The translations under genes and the position numbers were made by a program. A stretch of DNA of 64,000 nucleotides from Brevundimonas vesicularis (lineage in GTDB: Bacteria; Pseudomonadota; Alphaproteobacteria; Caulobacterales; Caulobacteraceae), in assembly GCF_027105095.1 (NCBI RefSeq), contig NZ_CP114278.1, positions 186,001-250,000 of the forward strand. Direction: 5' to 3'. Shown in pieces: positions 28,088-36,554 of the stretch. How positions within the stretch are numbered: position 1 is the first letter of the stretch; each line of letters starts with the position of its first letter. Under the pieces are notes generated by a model. That model did no database searches. It was given only the letters and a program-made list of their open reading frames with translations, and was not told the origin of the DNA.

Positions 28088-30361
28088 TCACGGCTTCTGA
28101 GGCCCTGGACCACCCTTGCCCGGATCACCGGAGCCGGGATTGCCGTTACCCGGCATGCCGGGGAAGCTAGGAACACCAGGGACGCTGGGAATGCCGGGGG
28201 TGCTGGGAATCCCAGGGACGCTGGGAATACCAGGGACGCTGGGAACTCCCGGGACGCTGGGAATACCAGGGACGCTGGGAACTCCCGGGACAGCGGGAAC
28301 ACCGGGGACGCTCGGAACACCGGGGACGCTCGGAACACCAGGCTTTTCGGGGTTGCCGTTGCCCGGGTTACCGGTGCCAGGGTTTCCCGAACCGGGGTTG
28401 CCGTTGCCCGGATTACCGGAGCCGGGATTGCCGTTTCCAGGGTTGCCCGAACCGGGATTGCCGTTGCCCGGATTACCGGAGCCGGGATTGCCGTTTCCTG
28501 GGTTTCCCGAACCGGGATTACCGTTGCCCGGATTACCGGCGCCAGGGTTGCCGTTTCCAGGGTTGCCCGAACCGGGATTGCCGTTGCCCGGATTACCGGA
28601 GCCGGGATTGCCGTTTCCTGGGTTTCCCGAACCGGGATTGCCGTTGCCCGGATTACCGGCGCCAGGGTTGCCCGAACCGGGTTCGCCCTTGCCCGGATCG
28701 CCCGAGCCGGGATTGCCGTTTCCTGGGTTTCCCGAACCGGGATTACCGTTGCCCGGATTACCGGCGCCAGGGTTGCCGTTTCCAGGGTTGCCCGAACCAG
28801 GTTCGCCCTTGCCCGGATCGCCCGAGCCTGGATTGCCGTTGCCGGGATCACCGGAGCCGGGATTGCCGTTGCCCGGATTACCGGCGCCAGGGTTGCCCGA
28901 ACCGGGTTCGCCCTTGCCCGGATCGCCCGAGCCGGGATTGCCGTTTCCTGGGTTTCCCGAACCGGGATTACCGTTGCCCGGATTACCGGCGCCAGGGTTG
29001 CCGTTTCCAGGGTTGCCCGAACCAGGTTCGCCCTTGCCCGGATCGCCCGAGCCTGGATTGCCGTTGCCGGGATCACCGGAGCCGGGATTGCCGTTTCCAG
29101 GATTGCCCGAACCGGGATTGCCCGTGCCCGGATCGCCGGAGCCGGGGTTGCCGTTCCCCGGATTACCGGCGCCAGGGTTGCCGTTTCCAGGATTGCCCGG
29201 ACCGGGATTGCCGTTGCCGGGATTGCCTGAGCCAGGGTCGCCCTTGCCCGGATCACCGGAGCCGGGATTGCCGTTTCCAGGATTGCCTGAGCCAGGGTTG
29301 CCGTTCCCAGGATTGCCCGAACCGGGGTTGCCGTTACCGGGATTACCGGAGCCGGGGTTGCCCGAATTGGGGTTGCCCTTCCCCGCATCACCGGCGCCAG
29401 GGTTGCCGTTTCCAGGGTCGCCCGAACCAGGGTTGCCCGAGCCAGGGTTTCCGTTGCCGGGATTACCGGAGCCAGGGTTGCCGTTGCTGGGGTTGCCCGC
29501 ACCGACGGCTGCGCCGTTGCCGCCGCCGGGCGCTCCGACCGTGCCTGGCGTTCCAATAGCGCTTCCGTTGGATGGCGCCGTCGATCCGCTTGCACCGAGT
29601 GCGTTAGATGTCGCGGTGGTCGTTGTGGATGTGCCTGCGCCGCCGCTTGCAGGCGATGCAGACGGGGTTGGCGTGACGGCCGTCGAGGCGGTTGTCGAGG
29701 TCGCTGCGGGCGTGGTCGCCGGCGGGTTCTGGACCAAGCCGTCGGTCAGGGTCTCATAATCGAGGCTCGGCGCCGCCACCGGCGCTGTTTCGGAGGGAAC
29801 GGCTGCAACCGGCGCCGAAACCTCGACACTGGTCGGTTGCTGGCGCGGGACCAGGGCGGTCGCGCCCGCTGCGACGTCGCTGACCGCATTGCCGCTGTTG
29901 GAGCGCACTTCCACAAGACCTTCGGCCACGTGCACACGGTCGCCCATGGGATCGACGGTCACTGTAAACGTCGTCCCCTTGACGACGGCGGCCAGCAGCG
30001 GCGTCTCGACACGGAAGTGAGGTTGGCGTTGTCGGTCGACCTGGAAAAGAGCCGAACCCAGGTCCTGTAAGACCCGTGTCATGCCTCCGGCTTCCGGCGC
30101 GAGGGTGGTGCGACTGTTCGGTCCTACCACGACCCGTTGCTGCCCATTCGTGATCAACGCGCGGCCGTTCCCGCCCGTGGTGACGCTGGTTCCCGTCGGT
30201 AATACCAGCCCGACCGAGCCGTTCGCGACGGGACGCGCAGGTATGGCCACGCGAACAACGCCAGAGACTTCCCGGACCCGCCATTCATCAGCAAGCGCCT
30301 GAGTGGGGTAACGCACGAAGAAGAAGAGGACGGCGAAGAAGACCGCGTACCGATGAGCCAT
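28088..30361 (-). CDS. FecR-domain secreted protein with elastin-like pentapeptide repeats
   Basis: The protein (about 757 residues) has a signal peptide ([24 protein letters not shown]). A FecR domain follows, near residues 25-170: [42 protein letters not shown] and [13 protein letters not shown]. After a Thr/Ser/Ala/Pro linker come more than 400 residues of pentapeptides of the form (N/D/E)PG(S/N/A/K/T)G, then about ten GVPSVP-type hexapeptides and a short final pentapeptide run ending GPGPQKP. No membrane anchor or sorting signal is visible at the C-terminus. FecR domains are usually periplasmic regulators or peptidoglycan/surface-associated modules. The gene is coupled to the CHASE2-EAL gene downstream and divergent from a TpsB transporter, suggesting a surface or extracellular role. 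GTG at 30364 is an alternative start. Confidence 0.85.
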   Translation of the reverse strand: MAHRYAVFFAVLFFFVRYPTQALADEWRVREVSGVVRVAIPARPVANGSVGLVLPTGTSVTTGGNGRALITNGQQRVVVGPNSRTTLAPEAGGMTRVLQDLGSALFQVDRQRQPHFRVETPLLAAVVKGTTFTVTVDPMGDRVHVAEGLVEVRSNSGNAVSDVAAGATALVPRQQPTSVEVSAPVAAVPSETAPVAAPSLDYETLTDGLVQNPPATTPAATSTTASTAVTPTPSASPASGGAGTSTTTTATSNALGASGSTAPSNGSAIGTPGTVGAPGGGNGAAVGAGNPSNGNPGSGNPGNGNPGSGNPGSGDPGNGNPGAGDAGKGNPNSGNPGSGNPGNGNPGSGNPGNGNPGSGNPGNGNPGSGDPGKGDPGSGNPGNGNPGPGNPGNGNPGAGNPGNGNPGSGDPGTGNPGSGNPGNGNPGSGDPGNGNPGSGDPGKGEPGSGNPGNGNPGAGNPGNGNPGSGNPGNGNPGSGDPGKGEPGSGNPGAGNPGNGNPGSGDPGNGNPGSGDPGKGEPGSGNPGNGNPGAGNPGNGNPGSGNPGNGNPGSGDPGKGEPGSGNPGAGNPGNGNPGSGNPGNGNPGSGNPGNGNPGSGNPGNGNPGAGNPGNGNPGSGNPGNGNPGSGNPGNGNPGSGNPGNGNPGSGNPGNGNPGSGNPGTGNPGNGNPEKPGVPSVPGVPSVPGVPAVPGVPSVPGIPSVPGVPSVPGIPSVPGIPSTPGIPSVPGVPSFPGMPGNGNPGSGDPGKGGPGPQKP
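28159..28343 (-). repeat. 18-bp tandem repeats coding GVPSVP-type hexapeptides
   Basis: About ten 18-base units encode G(V/I)P(S/A)(V/T/F)P hexapeptides near the C-terminus of the FecR-domain protein. Units differ by a few bases. Confidence 0.85.
28341..29503 (-). repeat. 15-bp tandem repeats coding (N/D/E)PGXG pentapeptides
   Basis: Roughly 1.16 kb of imperfect 15-base units encode pentapeptides [20 protein letters not shown] and EPGSG. Longer higher-order blocks recur (for example the [10 protein letters not shown] pair four times), showing block duplications. The repeat keeps an unrelated long frame open on the opposite strand. Confidence 0.9.
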
Positions 30362-30488
30362 CACAGAATCCTGACATGATATCTTGACCGCCGTGATAGC
30401 AGTCGATGCCTGCCAAGCTCTTAACTCGCTATATTAACAGGATTTTCAGCCCCATTGCGTAGATGACGTTCCCTAGTTGGAGAACCGC
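30362..30488. promoter_or_regulatory. Divergent promoter region, FecR-repeat gene and TpsB gene
   Basis: This AT-richer 127-base region separates two divergent genes. TTAAC occurs at 30421-30425 and again at 30434-30438. A GGAG at 30479-30482 is well placed as a ribosome-binding site for a GTG start at 30489. Confidence 0.4.
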
Positions 30489-32087
30489 GTGCGTCACATT
30501 TTCAATACTGCATGGTTAAGGACGGCGGCGATCCTCTTCGGTATGGTCGCGCTGCTGACCGTGGCGGCGGCGGGCCAGGTTCGCGCCGATGCGGAGCCGA
30601 GCGCCTCAGCAGACGGCGGCTGCGCCGGTTGCCTTGTTCTGACCAGCATGTTGATCCAGGGTGTCAGCGCCTATCCTCTCGCCGATCTGGCCGACACCTA
30701 TGACCAGCAGCTGGCGCGCCGCGTCTCGGTCGATGATTTGGTGCAATCCGCGAATGCGATTACGGCCCACTATCGCAACGACGGCTATTTTCTGACCCGC
30801 GCCGTGGTCGCCGAGACCGATCCGACGATCGGCGCCGCCCGCATCGTGGTGTTCGAGGGCTATATATCGGAACTGCAACTGACCGGTGAGGGCGCCCGGG
30901 CGGTCGAACCGATCCTGAAGCCGTTGGTGAACCAACGCCCCCTGACCATCGGCGAACTGGATCGCCGTCTGTCGCTAGCGTCCGACGTTCCGGGGATCAA
31001 GCTGACCAGTCGCATCGAACCCGTCATCGGCGACCCGGCGCAACACCGGCTTGTGGTCGAGACGCAAATGACCTCGGGCAGCGCCGGCGCCTATGTCGAC
31101 AATCGCGGTTCCGAAAACCAAGGCCCGTGGCAGGTCTACTTGTCCGGCGCCCGCAACTCGACCTTCACGCCGGGCGATCAGATGACGCTGGGCGTCCTGA
31201 CCGTTCCGGAGCGACCCAAGGAACTGACCTATGTCGATGCGTCCTACTCCGTCGTTGCGCCAGGTGGGGGGCGCCTTCGTTTCGGCGTCTCGGGCTATGA
31301 GACGGATGCGCCGATCCAGAACGCCTCGGGCTGGATCGGCGGCAGCAGCCGCATGGCCTCCGTCACCCTTTCGCATCCCCTCATCCGGTCGCGAGACAAG
31401 AACCTGTGGCTGAACGCCGGACTGGACGTGCGCCGCGTCGAACAAAACTACGCCGCAACCGGCCGCTCCGACGAGACCTTGACCGTGGCGCGCGTCTCGG
31501 TGGCGGCGCAACGTCGCTATAGCCCAGGCTGGGTCGCCGGCTCGCTGCAATTGTCCAAGGGGCTCGACGCTTTCGGGGCCACGACCCAACGTTCGCCGCT
31601 GAACACCCGCTATGATGCGACCGGCGAATTCCTGAAGGTCAACGCGCAGGTCAGCGCCTACCGGGACCTGAGCAAATACGTCGGCGTCTATGTAGAGGCT
31701 GCGGGACAGTGGACGGACGATCCCCTGCTCAGTTCCGAAGAGTTCTTCGTGGGCGGTCCCACCTATGGCCGGGCGTATGACTATGGCGAGACCAGCGGCG
31801 ACAAGGCCGTCGCCGGCATGATCGAGGCTCGGGTCGGCTATGACCCGAAGGGCGACCTGATCTCCTTCGCCCAGGCCTTCGCCTTCTTCGACACCGCAAA
31901 GGTCTGGAACAAGATGCCCGGCCGGGATTGGTCGGAACGCCTGTCTTCCGCCGGTTTCGGCTCTCGCATCACCTTCGACCGCAAGACCACCCTGCGTATC
32001 GAATTCGCCAAACCCCTGTCCCGCGCGCCCTACAACGAACCCGACAAGGGCTGGCGCACCTTCGTGTCGCTGTCCAAACAGTTCTAA
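30489..32087 (+). CDS. ShlB/FhaC/HecB family outer-membrane transporter (TpsB)
   Basis: This 532-residue Omp85-superfamily protein exports a partner protein in two-partner (type Vb) secretion. It has a signal peptide (AWLRTAAILFGMVALLTVAAAGQVRA) and periplasmic POTRA domains near residues 45-190 (LTSMLIQGVSAYPLADL; ITAHYRNDGYFLTRAVV; GYISELQLTGEG). A 16-strand barrel ends FVSLSKQF with a C-terminal phenylalanine. The barrel contains the family region around VAGMIEARVGYDPKGDLIS. Starts at TTG 30477 and GTG 30489 are both in frame; the GTG has a better placed GGAG. No filamentous haemagglutinin-like TpsA gene is in the window. The divergent repeat protein is the obvious candidate partner, though it lacks a recognisable TPS domain. 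The genomic island begins 85 bases past the stop codon. Confidence 0.88.
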   Translation: MRHIFNTAWLRTAAILFGMVALLTVAAAGQVRADAEPSASADGGCAGCLVLTSMLIQGVSAYPLADLADTYDQQLARRVSVDDLVQSANAITAHYRNDGYFLTRAVVAETDPTIGAARIVVFEGYISELQLTGEGARAVEPILKPLVNQRPLTIGELDRRLSLASDVPGIKLTSRIEPVIGDPAQHRLVVETQMTSGSAGAYVDNRGSENQGPWQVYLSGARNSTFTPGDQMTLGVLTVPERPKELTYVDASYSVVAPGGGRLRFGVSGYETDAPIQNASGWIGGSSRMASVTLSHPLIRSRDKNLWLNAGLDVRRVEQNYAATGRSDETLTVARVSVAAQRRYSPGWVAGSLQLSKGLDAFGATTQRSPLNTRYDATGEFLKVNAQVSAYRDLSKYVGVYVEAAGQWTDDPLLSSEEFFVGGPTYGRAYDYGETSGDKAVAGMIEARVGYDPKGDLISFAQAFAFFDTAKVWNKMPGRDWSERLSSAGFGSRITFDRKTTLRIEFAKPLSRAPYNEPDKGWRTFVSLSKQF

Positions 32088-32172
32088 GGCGCCAAGGACC
32101 ATCGATGGCCCGCAAAGGGCGCGCAGCGTTGACAAAGGGACGCGACGCCGTGGCAGGCTTAAGTTTTCTAGG

Positions 32173-32225
32173 AAGATGGCGCACCCGGAGCGATTCGAAC
32201 GCCCGACCCTCAGATTCGTAGTCTG
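32173..32225. repeat. Left attachment site of the island (53-bp direct repeat)
   Basis: This copy contains the 3' 49 bases of tRNA-Arg(ACG), from anticodon stem to CCA, without the 5' part. The identical copy at 56341-56393 lies within the intact tRNA gene. It marks the junction between island and left chromosome. Confidence 0.92.
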
Positions 32226-32294
32226 GTAAAAACCTTCTTATGGTCAGCAACTTACGCTATGCGTTCTGTAACAGTCCACACTGGTGCGCCCCTA

Positions 32295-33122
32295 GGCTCA
32301 GGACTCATAGCCAGAACAGCACGGTAGCGGCGAGGGCTATGGCGGACAGGAAGACGTTCGGGCAGCGATCGTAGCGGGTTGCGACCCGCCGCCAGTCTTT
32401 CAGGCGTCCGAACATGATTTCTATGCGGTTTCGCCGCTTGTAGCGTCGCTTGTCGTAGCGGATGGGTTCGGTGCGGGTTTTGCGGCCTGGGATGCACGGC
32501 GTGATCCCCTTGGCCTGCAAGGCGTCCCGGAACCAGTCGGCGTCGTAGCCTCGGTCTCCCAGAAGCCACTGGGCGCGGGGCAGGCTGTCCAGGAGAGCGG
32601 CAGCGCCGATGTAGTCGCTGACCTGACCCGCTGTCATGAAGAGGCTGATGGGCCTTCCGTTCGCATCGGTCACGGCGTGAAGCTTGGTGTTCATGCCGCC
32701 TTTCGTGCGTCCGATCAGTCGCCCGAGACCCCCTTTTTTACCCGCAGGCTCGAAGCCGTGCGGTGCGCCTTCAGATAGGTCGCGTCGATCATGACCGTGC
32801 GGCGTTCGGTCTGAGCCCCGGACAGGCCTTCCATCATCCGGATGAAGACGCCAGCCTCACTCCATCGCTTCCAGCGGTTGTAGAGGGTCTTGTGCGGCCA
32901 GTAGGCCGCCGGCGCATCTCGCCAGCGCAGGCCGTTGCGGTTGACGAAGATGATCCCGCTCAGCACCCGGCGGTCATCCACCCGCGGCTTGCCGTGGCTC
33001 TTGGGGAAGAAGGGCTCCAGCCGAGCCATCTGCTCGTCCGTCAGCCAATACAGATCGCTCATATCCAGACTCCTCAGGAGCCTGAATCCGATCGCGCGCC
33101 TCACATCAATGGGTCCTGCGCC
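32295..33122 (-). mobile_element. IS5-family element, copy 1 (828 bp)
   Basis: Terminal inverted repeats of the type GGCTCAGGACTCAT (left) and GGCGCAGGACCCAT (right, inverted) bound 828 bases that encode a two-frame transposase. A related element of the same length lies at 39180-40007. The element interrupts a DUF892 gene on its right side. Confidence 0.85.
32305..33062 (-). CDS. IS5-family transposase OrfAB (programmed -1 frameshift), copy 1
   Basis: OrfA (33062 to 32715) begins MSDLYWLTDEQMARLEPFFP and contains the DUF4096-like N-terminal domain and the first catalytic aspartate in VMIDATYLKAH. OrfB, in the -1 frame, ends at 32305 and holds GDRGYDADWFRD (second Asp) and RRNRIEIMFGRLKDWRR (Glu), completing the DDE triad. 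The frames meet at the heptamer A AAA AAG at 32733-32739, in the correct phase for -1 slippage. The fused product would be about 252 residues. No disabling mutation is visible, so this copy may be active. Confidence 0.85.
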
Positions 33123-33246
33123 TTAGCGAAGGATCAGAGGTTTTCGGGGCGATCTCCTTCAACACGCGCTGCATCTGGTCGTTGGCGGACCACAGGTCTT
33201 TCAGCTCGTCGGTGTAGAGGCCTTTCAGATCTTCTGGCGTCGACAT
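33123..33246 (-). pseudogene. DUF892 (YciE/YciF-like) ferritin-like protein, N-terminal remnant
   Basis: Translation from the ATG at 33244-33246 gives 41 residues (MSTPEDLKGLYTDELKDLWS, then ANDQMQRVLKEIAPKTSDPS). This is the start of a DUF892 protein, a stress-induced ferritin-like family. The frame runs into the end of the IS5-family element and stops there. The rest of the gene is not found on the other side of the element, so sequence was lost when or after the IS arrived. Confidence 0.75.
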
Positions 33247-33431
33247 GGATGTTCCTGCTGGATGAGTTGATTAGATGTCGTGCGGACGTTCGGAAAGCCG
33301 CTTCGGCCCCGTTAGCGATGAGCCAACCATCCGTTCCGGCGAATCCTCTCGTTAGCGCCGGAACAAGAACAGGCTCGATCTTGTTAGGCCCACTGGAAAC
33401 CCGCGCGATCAGCGTCAGGCCTGAGGGATGT

Positions 33432-34733
33432 ATGCAAACGACAAACTACGAGTTCATCGGATGGGACGCGCTGCTCTATGAGTGGGCGCCCAAGGTGATC
33501 GGCGCTGTGCTGATCCTCATCGCGGCTTGGTTTATCGGCAAGGCCGTGAAATGGGCCCTGGCGAAGGGGATCAATCGTATTCCTGGCGCCGCCAAGGCGA
33601 GCACCAGTGACAACCCGAAGCACTCGATCGGCGCCAGCCTGGGAGATGTCGCCTTTTGGCTAATCCTCTTGTTCGGTGTCGTCGCCGCCCTCGGCGTCCT
33701 GAACCTGGGCCAGGTCGTCACGCCCCTGAACTCACTGTTAACGCAGGTCGCGTCCTTCGTTCCGAGCGTCCTCGGCGCGGTCCTGATCTTCTTCATTGGG
33801 TTTGTAGTCGCGACTTTGGCCAAGCGAGTCGTCGAGGCTGCACTGCAGGCCGCCAACGCGGATCGCTGGCTTGAGAAGGCCGGCCTGACCAAGGCGACGG
33901 GCTCGACTGGCGTCAGCACCGCGATCGGCACCCTGGTGTTCGTCTTGATTCTGATCCCAATCACGATCGCGGCGCTGGAGCAGCTGGGCATCGAGTCTTT
34001 GACGGTTCCGGCGGTTGCCGTGCTGTCGACTGTCTTGGCTGCGATCCCGCATGTTCTCGCCGCTGCCATCGTTTTGGCGGTGGGTTGGTTCATCGGTCGC
34101 TGGGTCGCCCAGCTGATCGAACGCATCCTGCCGGCGACTGGGTTCGATCGCAGCATCTCGAGCCTGACGGCTCTGACCGCCACGACTCAGGCGCCGGCCG
34201 CGCCGAAGCCGACCGCGGCTCCCTATGCCGGTGACGTGACACCGGCTACCGCAAGGGCTCTAGGTAGTGATGTGCCCAAGCCGATGACGCCGTCCAGCAT
34301 CGTGGGCAAGATCGCAATGGCGGCGATCGTCGCCTTCACGGCGGTCGAGGCCGCCAAGCTTCTGCAGTTCGGCACGATCGCCGTGACGCTGCAGGAAATC
34401 CTGGCCCTGGCCGGACATGTCATCGTCGGCGGGATCATTATCACCGCCGGCGTGCTGATCGGCGGTGTCTTCGCCAACCTGATCAACAAGGGTACGGGCG
34501 GCGCCGATGGCTTCGCCTCCACCCTGGTGCGTTGGGCCACGATCGCATTGGCGACGGCCATGGGCCTTCGCTTCATGGGCATCGCCGACGATATCGTCCT
34601 TCTCGCCTTCGGCCTGATTCTGGGGGCGGCTGCGGTGGCGGCAGCGCTAGCCTTCGGGCTCGGCGGGCGCGACGCCGCCAGCAAGGTGGCCCAGACGTGG
34701 GCCGACAAGGTCACGAAGACCCCGCCCCAGTGA
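33432..34733 (+). CDS. TM-helix repeat protein, mechanosensitive-channel-like
   Basis: This 433-residue inner-membrane protein has repeated conserved TM-helix modules: LYEWAPKVIGAVLILIAAWFIGKAVKWAL at residues 12-40, VPSVLGAVLIFFIGFVVATLAKRVV, IPHVLAAAIVLAVGWFIGRWVAQLIERI and ILALAGHVIVGGIIITAGVLIGGVFANLI. Modules of this kind are found N-terminal to MscS domains or alone, and are linked to small-conductance mechanosensitive channels. A canonical MscS beta domain is not seen, so channel activity is an inference. The open frame extends upstream into the IS element; the ATG at 33432 after TGAGGGA is the real start. A strong terminator follows. It may form a stress-envelope group with the next two genes. 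Confidence 0.83.
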   Translation: MQTTNYEFIGWDALLYEWAPKVIGAVLILIAAWFIGKAVKWALAKGINRIPGAAKASTSDNPKHSIGASLGDVAFWLILLFGVVAALGVLNLGQVVTPLNSLLTQVASFVPSVLGAVLIFFIGFVVATLAKRVVEAALQAANADRWLEKAGLTKATGSTGVSTAIGTLVFVLILIPITIAALEQLGIESLTVPAVAVLSTVLAAIPHVLAAAIVLAVGWFIGRWVAQLIERILPATGFDRSISSLTALTATTQAPAAPKPTAAPYAGDVTPATARALGSDVPKPMTPSSIVGKIAMAAIVAFTAVEAAKLLQFGTIAVTLQEILALAGHVIVGGIIITAGVLIGGVFANLINKGTGGADGFASTLVRWATIALATAMGLRFMGIADDIVLLAFGLILGAAAVAAALAFGLGGRDAASKVAQTWADKVTKTPPQ

Positions 34734-34738
34734 GACCC

Positions 34739-34777
34739 GCGGCCGACGATCGACGAGATCGCCGGCCGCATTCTTTT
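34739..34777 (+). terminator. Rho-independent terminator after the TM-helix protein gene
   Basis: The stem GCGGCCGACGATC / GATCGCCGGCCGC (one mismatch) with loop GACGA is followed by ATTCTTTT, six bases past the stop codon. Confidence 0.75.
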
Positions 34778-34800
34778 CCCCATTTAACGACGAGTTCGAC

Positions 34801-35412
34801 ATGACCGATAACCGCGATCGCGACACTCGCCTGACCCCAGTGGCCCCGGCCTGGCGCAAATACCTCCCCTGGATCATCGGAGCCGTCGTGCTCCTGCTGC
34901 TGCTACTCATGCTGACCCGCTGTGGCGACGACCGCGCCGCCATGGATCCCGCAGCGACTGACGACGTCGCCGTAGCTCCGACGACCGAGACGCCGGTCAT
35001 GCCCGCCACAAATGCTTCCGTTGGGGTTTCGGGGCTGGACGCCTACCTCGCTGGCTCGGACGCCGCCCCGCGCACTTTCGCGTTCGAGCGCGTCAACTTC
35101 GACACCGGCAGCAGCACCATTCGGCCCCAGGATCGTCCCGAGATCGCGGCCGTCGCCGCTGTTCTGAGCCGCTACCCGAATGCCAAGATCCGCCTGTACG
35201 GCTATGCGGACGCGCGCGGCTCCGACGCCGCGAACCGAACCCTCGCCCAGGCCCGGGCCGATATCGTCCGTTCCGCCCTGACGGCAGCCGGCGTGGATGC
35301 CCGCCGTATCGAGGCGCTTTCAGGCGGGGAAACCAACCCGGTCGACAGCAACGCCACCGCCGGAGGACTGGCTGAAAACCGCCGCACGGAACTGGTCGTC
35401 GTCCAGCGCTAA
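34801..35412 (+). CDS. OmpA-domain envelope protein
   Basis: The 203-residue protein has a single N-terminal membrane helix (YLPWIIGAVVLLLLLLMLTR, near residues 21-40), a flexible Ala/Thr-rich linker, and a C-terminal OmpA peptidoglycan-binding domain. The domain starts FERVNFDTGSSTIRPQ and contains IRLYGYADARGSDAANRTLAQARA and ENRRTELVV, with the diaminopimelate-binding Asp and Arg residues. It is probably anchored in the inner membrane and holds the cell wall. It lies between the TM-helix protein gene and the DUF3597 gene in the same orientation. Confidence 0.88.
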   Translation: MTDNRDRDTRLTPVAPAWRKYLPWIIGAVVLLLLLLMLTRCGDDRAAMDPAATDDVAVAPTTETPVMPATNASVGVSGLDAYLAGSDAAPRTFAFERVNFDTGSSTIRPQDRPEIAAVAAVLSRYPNAKIRLYGYADARGSDAANRTLAQARADIVRSALTAAGVDARRIEALSGGETNPVDSNATAGGLAENRRTELVVVQR

Positions 35413-35463
35413 CCGCACAGGCCGGGGCTAGCGCCCGGGCCATCCACCTTCAGAGGAGACGTC

Positions 35464-35862
35464 ATGAGCTTTTTCGGAAGAATTTGGGACAAGATCATCG
35501 GCCATAAGGCGCGTCCCACGACGCCTCAGGCCCAAGCGCCCACGAGCACCCCAGTCTCGGTGCAGCCCGTTCCTGCGGCGCCCGCCACTCCCTTCACGCC
35601 TCAACCGGTCGATGTGGACCAGATCCTCTCCCAAATGGCCGAGATGAAGGGCGGCGGCGGAAACTGGCGGACATCGATCGTCGATCTGCTCAAGCTACTC
35701 GACCTGGATTCCAGCCTCGACGCCCGCAAGGACCTCGCCGAGGAGTTGGGCGTGCACGCTGGCGCTCATGGCTCGGCGGAACAGAACATCGCCCTGTCCA
35801 AAGCGGTCTGGCGAAAGCTTGCGGAGAATGGCGGCCAGGTTCCGGCCAGCCTTCGAGACTAG
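35464..35862 (+). CDS. DUF3597 domain protein
   Basis: The 132-residue protein starts MSFFGRIWDKIIGHK, then has a Pro/Thr-rich linker and the conserved DUF3597 domain (VDQILSQMAEMKGGGGNWRT, then SIVDLLKLLDLDSSLDARKDLAEELG). The family is small and of unknown function, related in name to LysM-type stress proteins of the BON-LysM type. The TAG stop codon lies in a CTAG at the left border of an IS5-family element, so the original C-terminus may have been altered by a few residues. Confidence 0.8.
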   Translation: MSFFGRIWDKIIGHKARPTTPQAQAPTSTPVSVQPVPAAPATPFTPQPVDVDQILSQMAEMKGGGGNWRTSIVDLLKLLDLDSSLDARKDLAEELGVHAGAHGSAEQNIALSKAVWRKLAENGGQVPASLRD

Positions 35863-36554
35863 GCCGTAGACTCATAAACGCGGAGCCACAATCGCATTGA
35901 GGCGAGTTGGACCATTGCGAGGAAGTTCTCGGCCAGCTTGTCGTATCGTGTAGCTACCCTGCGGAAGTGCTTCAATTTTGAGAAGAAGCGCTCAATCAGG
36001 TTCCGCTCACGGTAAAGCCATGTGCTGAAGTAAGGTTTCGACCTGCGGTTGGACTTGGGCGGGATATTGGCGAACGCTCCTTTTTCGCGGAGAGTTGTTC
36101 GAATGCGATCGGCGTCATAAGCCTTGTCCGCCAGCACGATTGTTCCAGCACCGACATGGTCGAGCAGATCACCGGCAGCTTGGACGTCATGGCTTTGTCC
36201 AGCGGCAAGGCCCAGTCGGATCGGAAGACCTTGCCCGTCGACGACCGCATGGATTTTGGTCGTGAGGCCGCCTCTGGAGCGACCGAGACAATGATCTCGA
36301 TCCCCCTTTTTGCTGTCGCAGCCTGTTGGTGCGCCCGGATGGAAGTGCTGTCGATCATCTGGATGTCGCCATCATGCGCGGAGGTGATAGCATCCATCAT
36401 CCGATCTCAAACGCCCGCTTTTCGCCAGCGCACGAAGCGATTGTAGCAAGTTGTGCGCGGGCCATAGCGTTCCGGCAGGTCGCGCCACGGTGCGCCGGAT
36501 CGCAGTACCCAGAAGATGCCGTTCAGCACGCGCCGGTCATCGACACGCGGCACG

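Noticed and set aside
28100..29510. CRISPR array
   Set aside because: Units are contiguous 15- and 18-base coding repeats without spacers.
28116..29759. Long plus-strand ORF of [16 protein letters not shown] repeats
   Set aside because: It is the mirror of the pentapeptide array on the minus strand. The repeat has no stop codons in this frame, and the ORF has no start context, signal peptide or domain.
30421..30438. CtrA site between the FecR and TpsB genes
   Set aside because: The two TTAA boxes are separated by nine bases, not seven.
30489..32087. A TpsA exoprotein gene beside the TpsB transporter
   Set aside because: No TPS or haemagglutinin-like domain was found on either side in the window. 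The FecR-repeat protein is only a speculative partner.
32177..32225. A second tRNA-Arg gene
   Set aside because: Only the 3' 49 bases are present. The acceptor 5' strand and D arm are missing, so it is an attachment-site remnant.
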